In this document: positions 49,581 through 63,600 of the stretch, piece after piece | Layout: each line of letters begins with the position of its first letter | Position numbering within the stretch: position 1 is the stretch's first letter | Origin: Theristus sp. LFF4_11 | Taxonomy: Eukaryota > Nematoda > Chromadorea > Monhysterida > Xyalidae | DNA: 64,000 nt | Reading direction: 5' to 3' | NCBI GenBank assembly: GCA_030248135.1 | Contig: JASANC010002957.1 | Coordinates: 1-64,000 of the forward strand | Notes under the pieces: model-generated | The model's input: only the letters and a program-made list of their open reading frames with translations | The model's database searches: none | What the model was told of the DNA's origin: nothing | Made by a program: the position numbers and the translations under genes

Positions 49581-51644
49581 CATTTGAATTTTGTAAAAAA
49601 CGTTTGAATCGCCCGTCGGCTGATACCTAAATATGCAATATACACACATGCATTCAGAAATCATCACACAAAATGTAAATATTCAACTTCATTCCATTAT
49701 TGCAACTTGCAGTTTACTTTGAACACACAGCGCATATTTTGATTGGAAGCGTCTGATAAATTTTTACAAGTTTCCATTACTTTAGCATCCGCTCACGACG
49801 CATATAAGCACACACGCGTCGTTGCCAACGGTGACATGAGGTGTATGCATACACATGCACGTTTTGTGCGTTCTACTGTCGCCGCATCCAGTGAAGTTCA
49901 TGCGTATCCTGATGCTGCGGGTTGATTGGTTTGTTTGCTATTTTTCCGTCTTTCAGCGCCGAGAAGCAATGATTACACTTCAGACGAATCAAGAGCATCA
50001 AAAAGTTTATTTATTATTGTTCTTGTTTTTCAAACGGAATGTATGTAGTTTTTGACATGTTTTGAACCACACTGTTTACCTTAAATAATACGTATGTTCA
50101 TCTCACTTGCCGATTTTCAGAACTAAAGAATGTGTGCTTTCTTGATCACAGCGTTCATAAATGAAAACTAACAGCAGAGTTCATCCAAAAACGGAAACGT
50201 ATAAGTTTCAAACTAACGTAGCAAGTTCACAAAACGTAATCGTATAGCAGTAGCTAATCAATAAATTGGGTTTGTTCGTCACGGCTTTAGTTGGACAGAA
50301 CAGACAAGTTCTGCGCCTAGCCTCATCAGCACCTGCGTTATATCTATGCCGCTGTATCATCACAATTATTCGTCACAGCCTGGAACTGCTAAAAATACAT
50401 GCAAGCGTAATGGGCGTACAAAAATTCTCAACTACAAAAGTGCAACGGAAAGTTTACTGTTTTGTGTGGTAACCATTGGCTGCTGAACATTTTATTCACC
50501 TTTCATTCAATATAAATACAAAAGTTTGTAGATTCAAGTTTCATTTTTAGATATACAGTACATTTCATTAAACGTGTCACTTTTTCGCAGAATACAGAGC
50601 GCGAACATTTCGGATTAAAGAAAAATGAACTTTCTAGTTCCTGGCTCGTTCGTTCTTCTTTCACGGGGTTCCGCATTTTGCTGATGGTATATATGACAGG
50701 TTTAAAGAAACATACTGTAGTGGCTGACTATCAAACCAGATTTTCTCATCCATCATTTGATGAAACCAGATTTTCTGGTTTGGCTTTGTGTAAAACACGT
50801 TTATCCTGTTGTTTTCACAAACCAGTCAAGTGACTTCTTCATTTGCATACAGCAACGAAGCTGAATTGAAAATCTCATGATTAGTCATCTGGATTTTGGA
50901 TTTTTGATTCCAGAGAGTGCAACGTTTAGAAGATTCAGAACTTCGTTTACAGCTTTACTTGCCTACATGTGAGTATAAATATTATTAGTTTTTGATAATT
51001 TGTTTTTATGGAAATCTTTTCGCAATTGAAAAACTGAAATCAGCAGGGTAATGAGTTTTCTTTTTCGCGGTTGGCATAGTGACGAGACATACGCGTGTGC
51101 AAAACTAATCATGATTATACCCACTCTTTTATTGAAACTCATCTCTTTTGCATGAAAATGTTAGTACTGATTAAAAATATGCAGCACAACAAACTGTACT
51201 GGGCTGTCTCCAGGGTGTTTATTCTGTGAGACATTGTTTTCACAAGCATTGTCCCAAACTATCACATGATAACGCCCAGCTGTTGATACTTTGAGAATAA
51301 ATGAACAGTTTTTGTCTTGGTCATTAGAAATTCCGTGTTTGTCACACACTTCAGTCACGAACGAACATCTCAAACAAAAAACGTCAAAAACTTGCGGCGT
51401 TTAAGAATGGCGCTCACATAACATTCGGCAAAAGCAAAGTTATGGCGTTATTTGAAACTCCCTCCGATAGGTCAATCAGTCAGTTTTATTCTGCAGTGCA
51501 CGGCATGATACGAACCTTTAGGTCTCTGATACAAGCAGAAAAAAGCAAAAAAACTTATTCCAGAATAATCCATTCAACGCCAGATAAACCTACATTCAAA
51601 AAAAATAATTAGAACGACGAAAAGCGAAAAACGAAAACGGCGAT
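49581..51644. other. Intergenic region upstream of the DCX/PLAT gene
   Basis: AT-rich, with no supported exon, RNA gene or repeat family. It should contain the promoter of the gene starting at 51645. Confidence 0.5.
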
Positions 51645-54600
51645 ATGGCGAACAGCGCCGTGAGCAGCGCGCACTCGCAGCAACGGCGCGACCTGCCGAA
51701 CATGCCGGAGCCGATCAACGGTCTCATCAAGGAGTACAACGGTTCGCATCGCAAGTTCACGCGACCGTACTCCGCGAAGAATGTCATCTTCTACAAGGGC
51801 GGCGACGACTATTTTCAGGTGAAAAATGTATTTTGAGGGCATTGTGTGCTCATTGGCATCAGCTTTTATTATCACCCACCTTTTCGATGTGTTGTGGCGT
51901 TCGCCGCATGATACAAAATAGATTTTGGTAGATATCTACAAACCGCCGCACGAGGACACAGCCAAATTTTGGTCGACAGCACGCTTCGCCAACAAAACGC
52001 CAAAAATCGCTTCACTGATTTGTGGGGGGTGTACACTCGACTGCGAAAGATTATGAAATTTTAATCTAGTCGGAAAGTGTGTTATGTAATTTCTTTTGAC
52101 ACCATGGACCCGTGCGATTACGGCTTCGACGACTGCTGCCATGCGGTTTCCTGCGGAGAGTTTCGGCAATGTATAAAGGCGGGGCACGTTCACATCCGTA
52201 TTCATCCACCACACGAAACCCATGCGCAAACACTTTGCTTTAACTAACTACAGCAAGTGTCACGATTCAAAAAACAACATAAAATCTTTCATTTTTTTAT
52301 TTAGGGCGTGCGGGTGCCAGTGTCGAAGGCGCGCTATCGCACGATGGGCGCGTTGATGGACGATCTGTCGGATCGAATGAACATCAGTTTCGGTGTCCGC
52401 CGCGTCTACACGCCGACCGGACGCAGGGAAGTGAGCGACCTCAGTGAACTGCAAAACATGGGCAGGTTCGTGTCGGTTCGGTTTTGTTTTTGTCGTTTTT
52501 TATCCTAATGCTGTTTTTAATTTGCTAAGCGATTTGTTGAACTGCCTGTTGAGCTGTAATTTCGTCATTAAGTGCTGTGGCCATATGTGGTTGGTCGGCT
52601 CTTGTGATGCAGGTCAATGTTCTGGAAGAACTTTTTCGACATTTCTTTGTGTCCACTGTTTCTATTTCACGTCAAATATCGTTTCATTTTTAGCAAGCCG
52701 AGAACTGCTCATGCGAAAAAACTGTGATATAGCACATGACACAGATTTCAATTCAGGTTTTCTGGGTGTGGTTTTTTTCGGGAATTGAGATTCAGAAAAA
52801 AGAACCGCAATCAAATGCAGTCCGTTTGTCTTCTGAAATTTCTGAAAAATCAATCTGAAATTTCTGTGTCGTTTTGCACACGGAAGTGTTGAAATAGTGG
52901 ATATCGTTTTTTGTGGCAATTGATAGCGAGCGAGTTTGTTTGTTACAGTTGTCGCTAAGCACTCAAATGAATGGCAGGATTCAATGGGTTTCATCTTTCA
53001 CCCTGTTTTTTGAAGCGAGACAGCATAAAAACAAGATTAGATTCCACGGAGAACCATTTCGTGCGCATCAGGCTTTTTTATTTTGATTGAACTGAGTCTT
53101 TCAATTGTACGAAATTTTTCTTGCACAACTTTGTTTTCAATATGGTAATTCAAACGCTTTTTTCAAGGTAGTCTTCGATTTGATCTCAAGTAATATTTTC
53201 GAAGCGTTGTTGTTGATGAACATTGTGAAAATCACAACAATGAAATAGCGCCTATGTGCAAAATTGTGATGCGCTGCTAATTAATTAGTTTTGCAAATAA
53301 AGTTTTCAGTAAAACAGTTTTTGACTTGAAAGTTCTTCGCTAGTGCTGACGCACATACTGTAATTCAGGTTTACGTATCATCTAATTGCAGTGCTTAATC
53401 ACAAAGTTTGTGCTAGCTTCTAGTTGAGGTTGACACAATTATTTCGAAATTTTCACAGATCATTTCCAGTTGAGTGAGCCCGATCAAAGTTTTTACAATA
53501 AATACCGAGCAGAGAGTTTGCCAGAGATTTTCGGATTCAATGAAAACTGTGTTTGACCATTCCACTCTACAGATCTAGACGTGTGCAACATACGCTTGTA
53601 CAGTGTACTATATGCGTCATTGAATTGTACGCTTTATATATTTTTTGTAATACCGTAAATGTGCTAACTTGGTACATCCACGCATAATATTCTTCCTGAC
53701 CACCCAAAAAAACTAAAAATGTTAAACAAAATCAGAGAACCAGCTGTAAAAAAAATTACAAAAAGTCCACCCGCAGGTACGTTTGCGCGTCGAATCGCTG
53801 GGCACGTCGTCTAAATATGAGCGCCATTGAGCGATTGCATAAACAGCGAATGGCCGCGCACGAGCGCGAACGAAACCACAAGCGCCACATGCGTGGATCG
53901 CTCGATAATTCGGCGAATTCGGTAACACAAAATTGCAATTGCAAAATGCAGAAGTTTTCTGGTTACGATTCTCATACAGTGGGCTGATCTATGATTTGGT
54001 TGGATTTGACATTGACTTGTTGATACGCACGATGCATCATTTTGGCCAGGGTTCAAATTTTGTGGATGTTTGTCGATGACGACTTCGGTGTTTGAGAACT
54101 CTATTTTTATATTTTTTTCTGAATACTAATTTCTGAAAAAAAAACTCTAGATGCGACTCCGCCGAGCGAAGGCGGCAGCGATACCATCGCATCCTGGGAT
54201 AGATAATCGGCCGAAACAGGTGGCTTTTTAAGCTTATAACGCAGTTTTGATTCGGTTTGCCTTCCGGTGTCCGTGTTTTGTTACTGCAGTGTTTATTGAA
54301 AAAAAACGGAGTTCATCCGAAAACGTCGTGTCGTGTTACGTCATCGTTTACAGGTGCTGTTCATGCTGAATAGCAATCCGAAAGTCGTGTACCGTGCCCG
54401 TTTTCGCCCCGGCCGCCTGCCTGTTTTCGACAAGCTGCTCGATGAAGTCAGCCAGGCGTTGCAGGAGCCCATTGTAAAATTATTCTCGGTCGAAGGAAGA
54501 AAGGTTTGGAATGGTTTATTTGAAACCTGATTGACTGCATTTGAATATTGCGTATTGCAACCAACCACTTCAGCGCACTTCACAACTTGCAGGTTTTTTG

Positions 54601-57600
54601 CTGTGTTTGTAAAGCCTCATTCCCATATTTTTCTCAGTAAAAGTCCTACCAAAACCGACTGAAATCACCGATGAAGTTTTATGAATCGATCGAATTCCAG
54701 ATTCTGACCGTCGAAGAGCTGGTCGCGAGTCACACGAAAGCGATCGCGTGCGGACGCTTCGATCGGCCGCACTTGGACGACACGTTGGACTCGTCGGAGC
54801 GAAACATCAGCGACGGCGGCGGCAGCGAACCGGCGAAACTGCCGAACGTGCATCGCACTACGAATCACGTCGTCGCGAACGCGACTACGCGCGCACCGCG
54901 CATCGGTTCGTTTGGAATGGTGGGCTTTTTCTCAGATTTGTGGCATTTCCTTTTCTCCTGCTTGAAGGAGCGCGCTTTATTTTGTATTGTGGATTTATTC
55001 AAACGTGTCCGGACTAAATGACGTCATTTGCTTTAAAAACGCCCGTTTGTCAAAGTACAGACACTAAAATGTCAGTTTGGTGTGACTGATTCCGACATTC
55101 ACCATTTGTTTACGGGAAGGAATCGGATAAACGGAAAACGTCTGGTATGCTGTGAACCACAAGCGCATGTTTTGCGGCACATGACCTCATTTCAGTGGGA
55201 CACGTTTGAAAAAAATATGTCATATTCATAAGACAGCGGGCTTCTTTCACCGACTGCGTTGACCATTTCTGCTTTGCTTCTCCAGACCGTCGCGGACAAG
55301 CGAACAGCGACCTCAGCAGCAAGCGTTCGTCGGTGGAGTCGTTGCCTCGATTGGCCGGCGCGGGCGTCGCGCGTGAGCCGGGCCGCAGTAGATCGTTGAA
55401 GGTGAAAAAGTCAACGAAAAAAGGCGCCGCCGAGAAAGCGGCCGACGCAAACATTCGCACGGTGTCGCCAGCGGACGCGAAGAAGAAGCGAAAAATCAAG
55501 AAACGACGTCGGTGGAGTTTTTTTTAGTTTTTTGCTGTTTGGGAAGGCCGATTTTCCATCTGAATTCGATTACTATATGCTTCCAGTACAGAAAAATGGT
55601 GTTTGGCACGTTCGTGTGCGTCAATTGTCTGGGCGTTGTCTGGATTTATACGCTTCATTGGTTTTCTCAGCAGCTTTTTTCGGCTCCGACTATATTCAAG
55701 TGATTTTTATTTCCAATGTTCAGCCGCTTCAATGCCAACGGATGCACCGAAGCCGCAGCCACAACCGGAAGCGGATGCAGGTGAGGAGGCTGATGACAAC
55801 GACAGTGTGGCGGGAGCAGCTGCAAAAATTCAGGCCGGCTTCAGGGGTCACGCCGTTCGGAAACAGATCAAAGGTGCGTTCGCATGCGTTATTTTGTCAG
55901 TAAATGTTCGACGTTTCCACTTGACTGAACTTTTCAATGGTTTATGGTTTTTGCTCCTTGAACAAAATTAAAGCATTCGAAATGAATGGTTGAATTGGTC
56001 GCTTTTACCCGAATGCACCAAAATCCTTGCTACGATGAGAAAAACTCTTTGCACCAAAATCCTTTTAAAATAGTGCTCATAGAAACTTTTTTATCTGCCA
56101 TCATGCAGCGCAATCTGACGCAGCCGCTAAAATTCAGCGCTTTTACAAAAAGAATCGAAAAGTGAAAGGTAATGAGAAGAAAACTGAAATACACTGCAAT
56201 ATTGCATGGAACTTTGCAAAAAATTACATGGAAATTGCATTGTTGCATGGAAAACATGTCAGTCATCCTTTCTTTTTTTCCGTCAACTTCCTGCCTGCTG
56301 AATTTCGGTTTCCCGCACTAGTTTCTAATCCGGCAATTTACTAAAAAATCATTAATCCAGAAGAAGAAAAAGAACAAGACGAGGTCCAGGTCGATTTCGA
56401 GCCATGCCAATTTGAGCAGTCAGCATTGAGAATGCAAGCGTTAATCCGCGCTTGGTTTCGATGGAAACGCAGAACGTTCGAAAAGAATACTGTCGATATG
56501 CGTAAGTAAAAACGGTTTGCATTCCCAAATTTAAAGGGTTAAGCTGTCATTGAGATCTTTAATTTTAATTGCCTTCTACATACTTCATTTGATTGAGTTC
56601 TTCAAAATCAGCTATACTGTAAAATTTAAACAGAATCTTTTTAATTTCTTTCAGTCGATAAAATCGAGCCGACGAAACGAGAGGAAGCGGCTATCTTGAT
56701 CCAATCGAACTGGAGACGTTACATCGCAATGAAACATTATAGAGAACGACTTGCAATCATAAACTGTAAAGCACTGCACGTTTTTTTATTTCCAAAACTC
56801 TTTTTCCAAGCATGTTTCTCTCTGCACGAATATAACGTTGATGATGTCAATTTGCAGTCCATCTGGATAATAACGCAATGTGACGTGATGACCAATCAAT
56901 CAGCGCTAAGAATTGCTCATGACAAACCAATCAGCGCTAAGAATTGCTCATGACCAACCACTCAGCTAGTTGCGTGTACAGTATGGCCGATTAAACATGG
57001 CAGCTTTTTTCAGGGTGCAAGGAGCGCGCGAATTTTGAATGAAAGAAAAAGAAGTTCAGAAACCAAATTGTATGCCAAATTTGACGCGTTTTTTTAAACT
57101 AATGGATTATCCGTGCTATTCTGTTCATTCTTTCTCCCTTGCACACATGATTGGAAATTATGTTGGCATTTTTGAAAAAGACAACTCCTAGTCAGCGACT
57201 AATCCCGCCTTGATGGACTGCCTCATTTATTCGGCCATGCTGTATATTACCCAGATGGACTGCGGTCAAAAGTCACAAAAACAATCTTTAAATTTTTTTC
57301 AATTTTCACTACGTTCACAGCGATCAAAGAGCTCGACGAGGAGAAGGCACACCGTGCATGCGTTTTGATTCAACGGGTACTCCGCGGCTATTTGGTTCGA
57401 AAAAAGTTCGCCCGTCCCGATCACATTCAGACTCATTCGCGCTGGTCGCCCAGAGGCATGCAAGCATTTTTTGAATAAACACCGTGATTTTTGGCTCGAT
57501 TACAGTTGAACACACAATGCAAAGATATAAATAAGATTGCGGATGTTTTTGGCCGCATTTGAATGAAAAACTGCATTTGAATCAAACTGGCGTACGCTGG

Positions 57601-60600
57601 TTGGTGTCGCAAAAGCGACGGTAAAAAGAAAAGAAGAGTTTCTTGAAATGTTCTCGAAGAACCGAAATCTTCTCGTTTGGTTCTGGTCTCGTCCCGAGCG
57701 CTTGCTACACCTGAATTTTTTTGGGTGGTCTGTTGTCTTTGTATGTTCGAATGAAATCTTTCGGCTGTTCTGGTTGTGTTTACCCCTTATGGTTTGAAAC
57801 AGTGGTGTCTTATGGTATCTTTTAGCGCAATGTATGACGGTTTAACTGGCAGGGGTTTTGTTTCTTAGTGTCGTTTGCACGTTTGCTTTTGTTTCTACTC
57901 TCGGGTATATATACTTTTAATCAAAACAATCAAACAAATTCTGTGCACGTGTCAGCTTTCTGATCAATCTAAACAGAATTGGGTGGTGCTTTATCACCAT
58001 ATTGCTCTCACCCTCAGGATATGATGCCAATTGCTTTTTTGCTCTCTTTCAGAAGATTCTGATGAAAATGACGAAGCATCGCTGTTGGAACGAAAAGAAA
58101 AGGCGGTAGTAACTCTACAGGCCGGCTTCAGAGGAATGAAAGCCCGCTCGGAGGTACGACGCATGCGGCAGGCGGGATCCGACGATGCAATCAGTAAATT
58201 CTTTTGTCTTGTGTCTTGTGCATTTCTTGTGTTGTATTTGTATTTAAAAAATGTAAAAAAGTTTACTTTCACACGTAACCTGTAGAAAAGAAATTTCATG
58301 CCCTGGTCTTTGAATGGCTCGACGTTAAGTGTCGCGGTACACTGGAAGTCAAAAATCAAAACAACAAATAGCCGTCAAAAATGAAACGTTCTTAGCAAAG
58401 AAAATCGTCGGCGTTATAAGCTCTTCGAGAACCCACAGCTGAATCCCCAAACGGCCAGTAACGCGCAGACAAGCCACGTTACAAGCCAGCTTGCTTACAA
58501 AACCTTTACAGAATCCGAAGGAGACAGCAGTGATCAGCCGTCAAACAAAGTCGCCTCACCACCCCGTGAGAGTCAAGCGGCTGAGCCGCACGCAGATGCG
58601 TCGAAGCCAACCGGAGGTCGGTGAACGTTTTTGCATTTCACGAAATTTGAAAAGGAGTTTTTTATTCGCGTATTATGTTCAACGAAAGATACGGTATGGC
58701 CGGTTAAACATGGCAGCTTTTTCAGGGTGCAGAGAGCGCGCGAATTTTGAATGAAAGAAAAAAGACGTTCAGAAACTGAATTGTGTGCCAAATTTGACGC
58801 GTTTTTTAAACTAATAGATTATCCGCGCTATTCTGTTCATTCTTGATCACTTGTACACATGATTGGGAATTATGTTGGCTTTTTTGAAAAAGACAACTCC
58901 TAGTCTGCGGCTGATCTCGCCTTGATGGACTGCCTCGTTTATTCGGCCATACTGTACCGATGTACCGACAGAAATTTTAGTGAGCACGTATGCGGTGACG
59001 GTATTCACGGGAAATCGTTGGTGTGCTGACACTGACGCCGACGTATATCTGGTGATGTATGGTGAGCAAGGAAAAAGTGGAAGACTGTGGCTGCGACAGG
59101 CGGTCAATGATCAGAAATTCGCGCAGAATCAGGTTTAGTTTTTGTGGAATTCTGTGCGAAAACTCTCTACAAATGCACAATTTATTTCGGCAAAATTACG
59201 GTGAAAGTTTCGGTTTGACGCTCCACAGGTGGACACATTTGAAGTTCAATGCGATTATCTTGGAAAGTTGCGCAAAGTGGTCATTGGTCACGAGGCAAAC
59301 GGCTACGGTTAGAAATTACTTGTTCTTGAAATTGTCGTTTTTTGGGTTGTTTCGCAACTTCAAAAAACTTCAGAGAATCTGCTCTCGTTTTCTGGTTTGT
59401 GTTACATGAAACAGAAACTCAAAAGATGTTCTGATTCTGAATGATCGTTGTCGTTCCACAAAATCAAACGAGCAAAAATGTAAAAAAAAACGAATTTTGG
59501 AAAGATACCGAATACCGAAATGACAACGAAACGCTGTACAATACGTTACTTCTTGTTTTTCAGGCGCAGGATTTTTTCTTGAACGGGTAATTATCGTTGA
59601 CACGGTGTACGACCTCAGACAATACGTGTTCTTTTGTTCGAAATGGCTAGACAGCGGCCAGGTGGATGGAAAAATAGAGCGAGTCTTAACTTCGGCCGGT
59701 AAGCTTGAGAGTGAAACTCATTTTGTTGATAGTCGTGTAAAATAAAGAGTTACTTTCAAATCATTATGTCTTAATAAATTATTATAATTATTTAAAATTT
59801 TCTTAGGTTACTACAATTTGAACTCGGGCGTTACCAACGCGACTGACGACCAACCAGAAACGTTGACGAGTGAGTTCTTTCGTGGGAAGTTTTGCTATTT
59901 TTGGCCGCTTTGTGCAAGTAGGTAGGTTGGTTTTTTTTCGTACTCCATTGTGCATGATTCTGTACTTTTGAAAACAACTGTCGTACAATGACTTTGCATC
60001 TTACGTTGTAAAGTATTTTGCATCAATGCAAAAACTTCACTGCATTTTCTTTTTTATCAACAACTTTATGCACGCATAAACAGAAACTCCGCTTTATCCT
60101 TAGCGCGGCAATCAACTCGGTCGTTTAGCATTTTGACGAAGCCATTTCGAATGGCCGCGGTAGGCATGAAACGAATGTCCTTTCTGCGCGTGTAAGCACT
60201 TGAAATGCAAAAGCAAAAAATATTTGGGGTATTTGGCAAAAAATATAGCAAAAGCAGGGTATTGCCACATGTGGCAGAAATATTTTTGTCCCTTTTACAG
60301 AGGGCCGCTGGCAGTTGACACTGACCACTGGAACAGAAGAGGACCAACAAGCGCCGGAAAATGCGGTCGACCCAAACGTTTTCGTTGTCGCATATGGCTC
60401 GTATGGTCAATCCGATCCCGTTGCAGTGCCAGACAGCATTCACAACGCGAACACCACCACTGAACTCACGGTTGGTTTGATTTTTGCAAAAAAATGTTTT
60501 TTTTTGCTATTTGCAAAAGTTGATATTTAGGCGATACTCAGGGATATATAAGGACTGTGGTCTATTGTAATGTTGCCTGTTGTTTTAATGTCTGCAGTAG

Positions 60601-63600
60601 TCCAAAATTATGTTCTGGGAATAAATAAAAATTGCATGTTTTTTTACAACGCCTTGTTTTGTTGTAGGCCGACTTCGGCGACATTGGAGAACTGTTGAAG
60701 GTGCGCGTCGAATTGGACGTTAATCATGACGATAACGTGATGACAAAAGGTTCTATTCAATTTGGTTTTCAAGCAGATTTTCAAGAGAACAAGGGACTGA
60801 AACTGATTCAAAAAACCTTCTTTAAGGTTTGAATCTGGATCGAATAACGCTGACCGATCTAGACACCAACGACAACATGCAACTGGAGTGCGGAAAATGG
60901 CTACGTCAGCCAACAAAAGAAGATCCGAGGGCTGCACCTTTTCGGGAACTGCCGGCGATCCGCGCACAAATGGACCCGTTGCAGAGTGATTTTTTTTAAT
61001 TTTCAGTTTCGATTGAATTGAGTGCCACATATTGCCACATTTGAATTTGAATTGTGCAATTTTTGTGTTTTGTTCATGTAGCAGATTTTTTTGAATTTTG
61101 ATAATCCAGTGTCGTTGAAGCCTCACAATTTTTTACAGTAGTAAAATACGCCGGCCGTCTACGGTGCACCAGTCTACCAACGAAACAACAACAAGTCTAT
61201 GTTCAGTTCAATGGGGAACTCGGTCCGAGTGGCATTCTGCCGATTCTCGTGTCGAATAGCGACGTCGATCCGGGCACCGAGGTGAACGCAGCTGTTCTTC
61301 AATGTTTGCATTGAACTATTCGTTGGTTTCGAATTCCATGCATTCCGTTGTGTGGTATTCAATAAAAAATTGACGACTTTATATGGTAAAAGTGTCGTTG
61401 AATTTAAACAGTCATAGTTATTGCAACATTCTGATAACTTCAGGAAATTTCGTTCACTCTGGAAAGCGTTTCGCTCGGTCGACTGCATTATGTCGCCGTG
61501 TGGATTCCGGTCACCGAACAACGTTTGTGGAACTGTTCGAATTTCTGAATTTACTTTTAATTGACCGAAAATCATTCCGACCAATTTTACAAACTGCTGA
61601 AAAAACTTCCAGAAGAAGCCGTCGGTGAAGGCCTCGCTGTACTGCAGGACATCTATGACAAGCATGGCGTTGCGGTGACTGCAGGTTGGCCGATATTTTG
61701 GACACCTCCAAGTTTTTTTCAGCAATCGACTCTCAGTGAACATTTGTTAAAGTTTTGTTTTTAACATTTTTTTTGTGAAGTCCCCATGGATGTATCGGCT
61801 ATTTCCAGAATCAGCATGGAGTGTTGATCGGGTGGTGATTCGTGAGAGCATGCATGCGCCGTACCGCTACGTTTTCGAATCGGGACGCGTCGAAACAACC
61901 GACTGGCCGGGGCATATCCGAAAACGCATGAAATTGACTGGTTATAGTTTGCATTGTTTGAACTAAAAGCTTGCTGATTGTACATGAATATTTGAACGCA
62001 AGGTTTCAGTCTGAAAGACTGTAAAATCCAACTCAAACTCTGCACCTGTGCAACAGCGCGCGTGTGTCTGCGTTTTGTGTGTTTGTTTGTTGCGATGCAA
62101 CATTATTGTGTTCAAACAAAGTGTTAAACGAGTCTTAAGACTAGGCAGGGCTATCGCCTTTAATCAGTTAGAATTGCAAATGGTATGGGCTTGCTGTTTG
62201 ATTACTGTATGACTGAGTTTTTCTCTGACTGAAAAATCATCAAATGCAGGGATGGAAGGATTAACGACGAAATCGAAGCTGCTGAAAAAGACAATTGATC
62301 GTCGCAAGGAGATCACATGGCTTGTGTCAGTTGTAACTGGTTAGCTATTACCAAATTTGAATTCCCGCGTCACGTATGAAACTCTTTACCAATCTACAGT
62401 GTATGCTTACAATGGGTTTCGGAATCAAAATGAAAAATCATGCAATTTAATCGTTTTTTTTCAAGTTTAAAAAACAAATTTGATAAAAATGAAAAACACA
62501 AATTTTTCGCCCAAAAAGAAAAACTTCCAGTTTATAGGTTTCTTTTCTCTTCAATTTTATGAATAACCATGTTAGGCGATCACACCGATGCCGGAACGAC
62601 AGCCACGCTGCAGACGACGTTGTACGGTGACCGTGGATCAAGTAAAACTGTTGGTGTAAACGGAAAAAAGACGACAATCAAACACGGAAGCGAAAACTCG
62701 TACCAGGTAACACGGACACAAATACCGTAATTCAGTGGAACAAAGACAAAAAAACGCAACGAGCCAGCCAGTTTTTCGCTACTTCGGCTATTATCTGACA
62801 CGTGATAATTGAAATCATGCTCAAAACTTTTTAAAATCTTTATTTTTCAGATTACAGTTAGCAACGTCGGCACCCCATACAAAGTGCGTCTCAGCATGGC
62901 CGATCACAACAACGACGACAACGCTTCGTGCTACATTAAAAAGGTACAAAGTTGGTATTTCAGGACCTGACAGATGTCACGAAAGATTCAATCACATGTC
63001 TGCGTTCTTTTTTCATGAGATAAAAATAGTTTTCAAGTTTTCAACTGTAGTCATTTCCATTTTTCGCCAGTTCTTGTTTCTGTTTCTCTTCACCAAAGAT
63101 AATGTTGTTGTTTCTTCAGTTGAAATTACGTGAACGCGATCTGGGAAATGAAATGCGATTTCCAATTGAGATGTGGCTGGACCCGGACTCAAATGTTGTG
63201 GAATTGCCGGTTGCGTGGCCGGACACGCCGCCACTGCCATGTTAGCGATTTTTTTATTTTTCAAGTTCCAGACAAACCGTTTTTAGTACGGACACCTTTG
63301 TTCCATACTCATTTGTATTCTTGCTTGCTACCTAATTGGTGTTGCCGCAAAAACTCGGAAGTTTTCTAACCTTTTTCACCGTTTCCTTCAGTGGTCCTCT
63401 ATCAAGTGACCGTGGTTACCGCGGCTGATTCCGACCGCCATAAAGGTCTCGACGTTCATTTGACCATTGCTGGACAGAAGGGTGATACCGGGCCGAGACC
63501 GCTGAGATCATTGACAACAAACGGTAGTGACAATGGAAACGAGCCTTTTCAACCAGGTTTGTGTTTTTTTCGCCACAAAGTTGTGTCTGCAATCAATTTT

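Noticed and set aside
48411..49667. Very long open frames (up to 418 codons) of Ala/Cys, Arg/Val and His/Thr repeats
   Set aside because: They are forced by the six-base repeat, which has no stop codon in any frame on either strand.
52165..52190. TATAAAGGCGGGG word in intron 1 of the DCX/PLAT gene as an alternative promoter
   Set aside because: A single TATA-like word without a downstream first exon in frame is not enough evidence.
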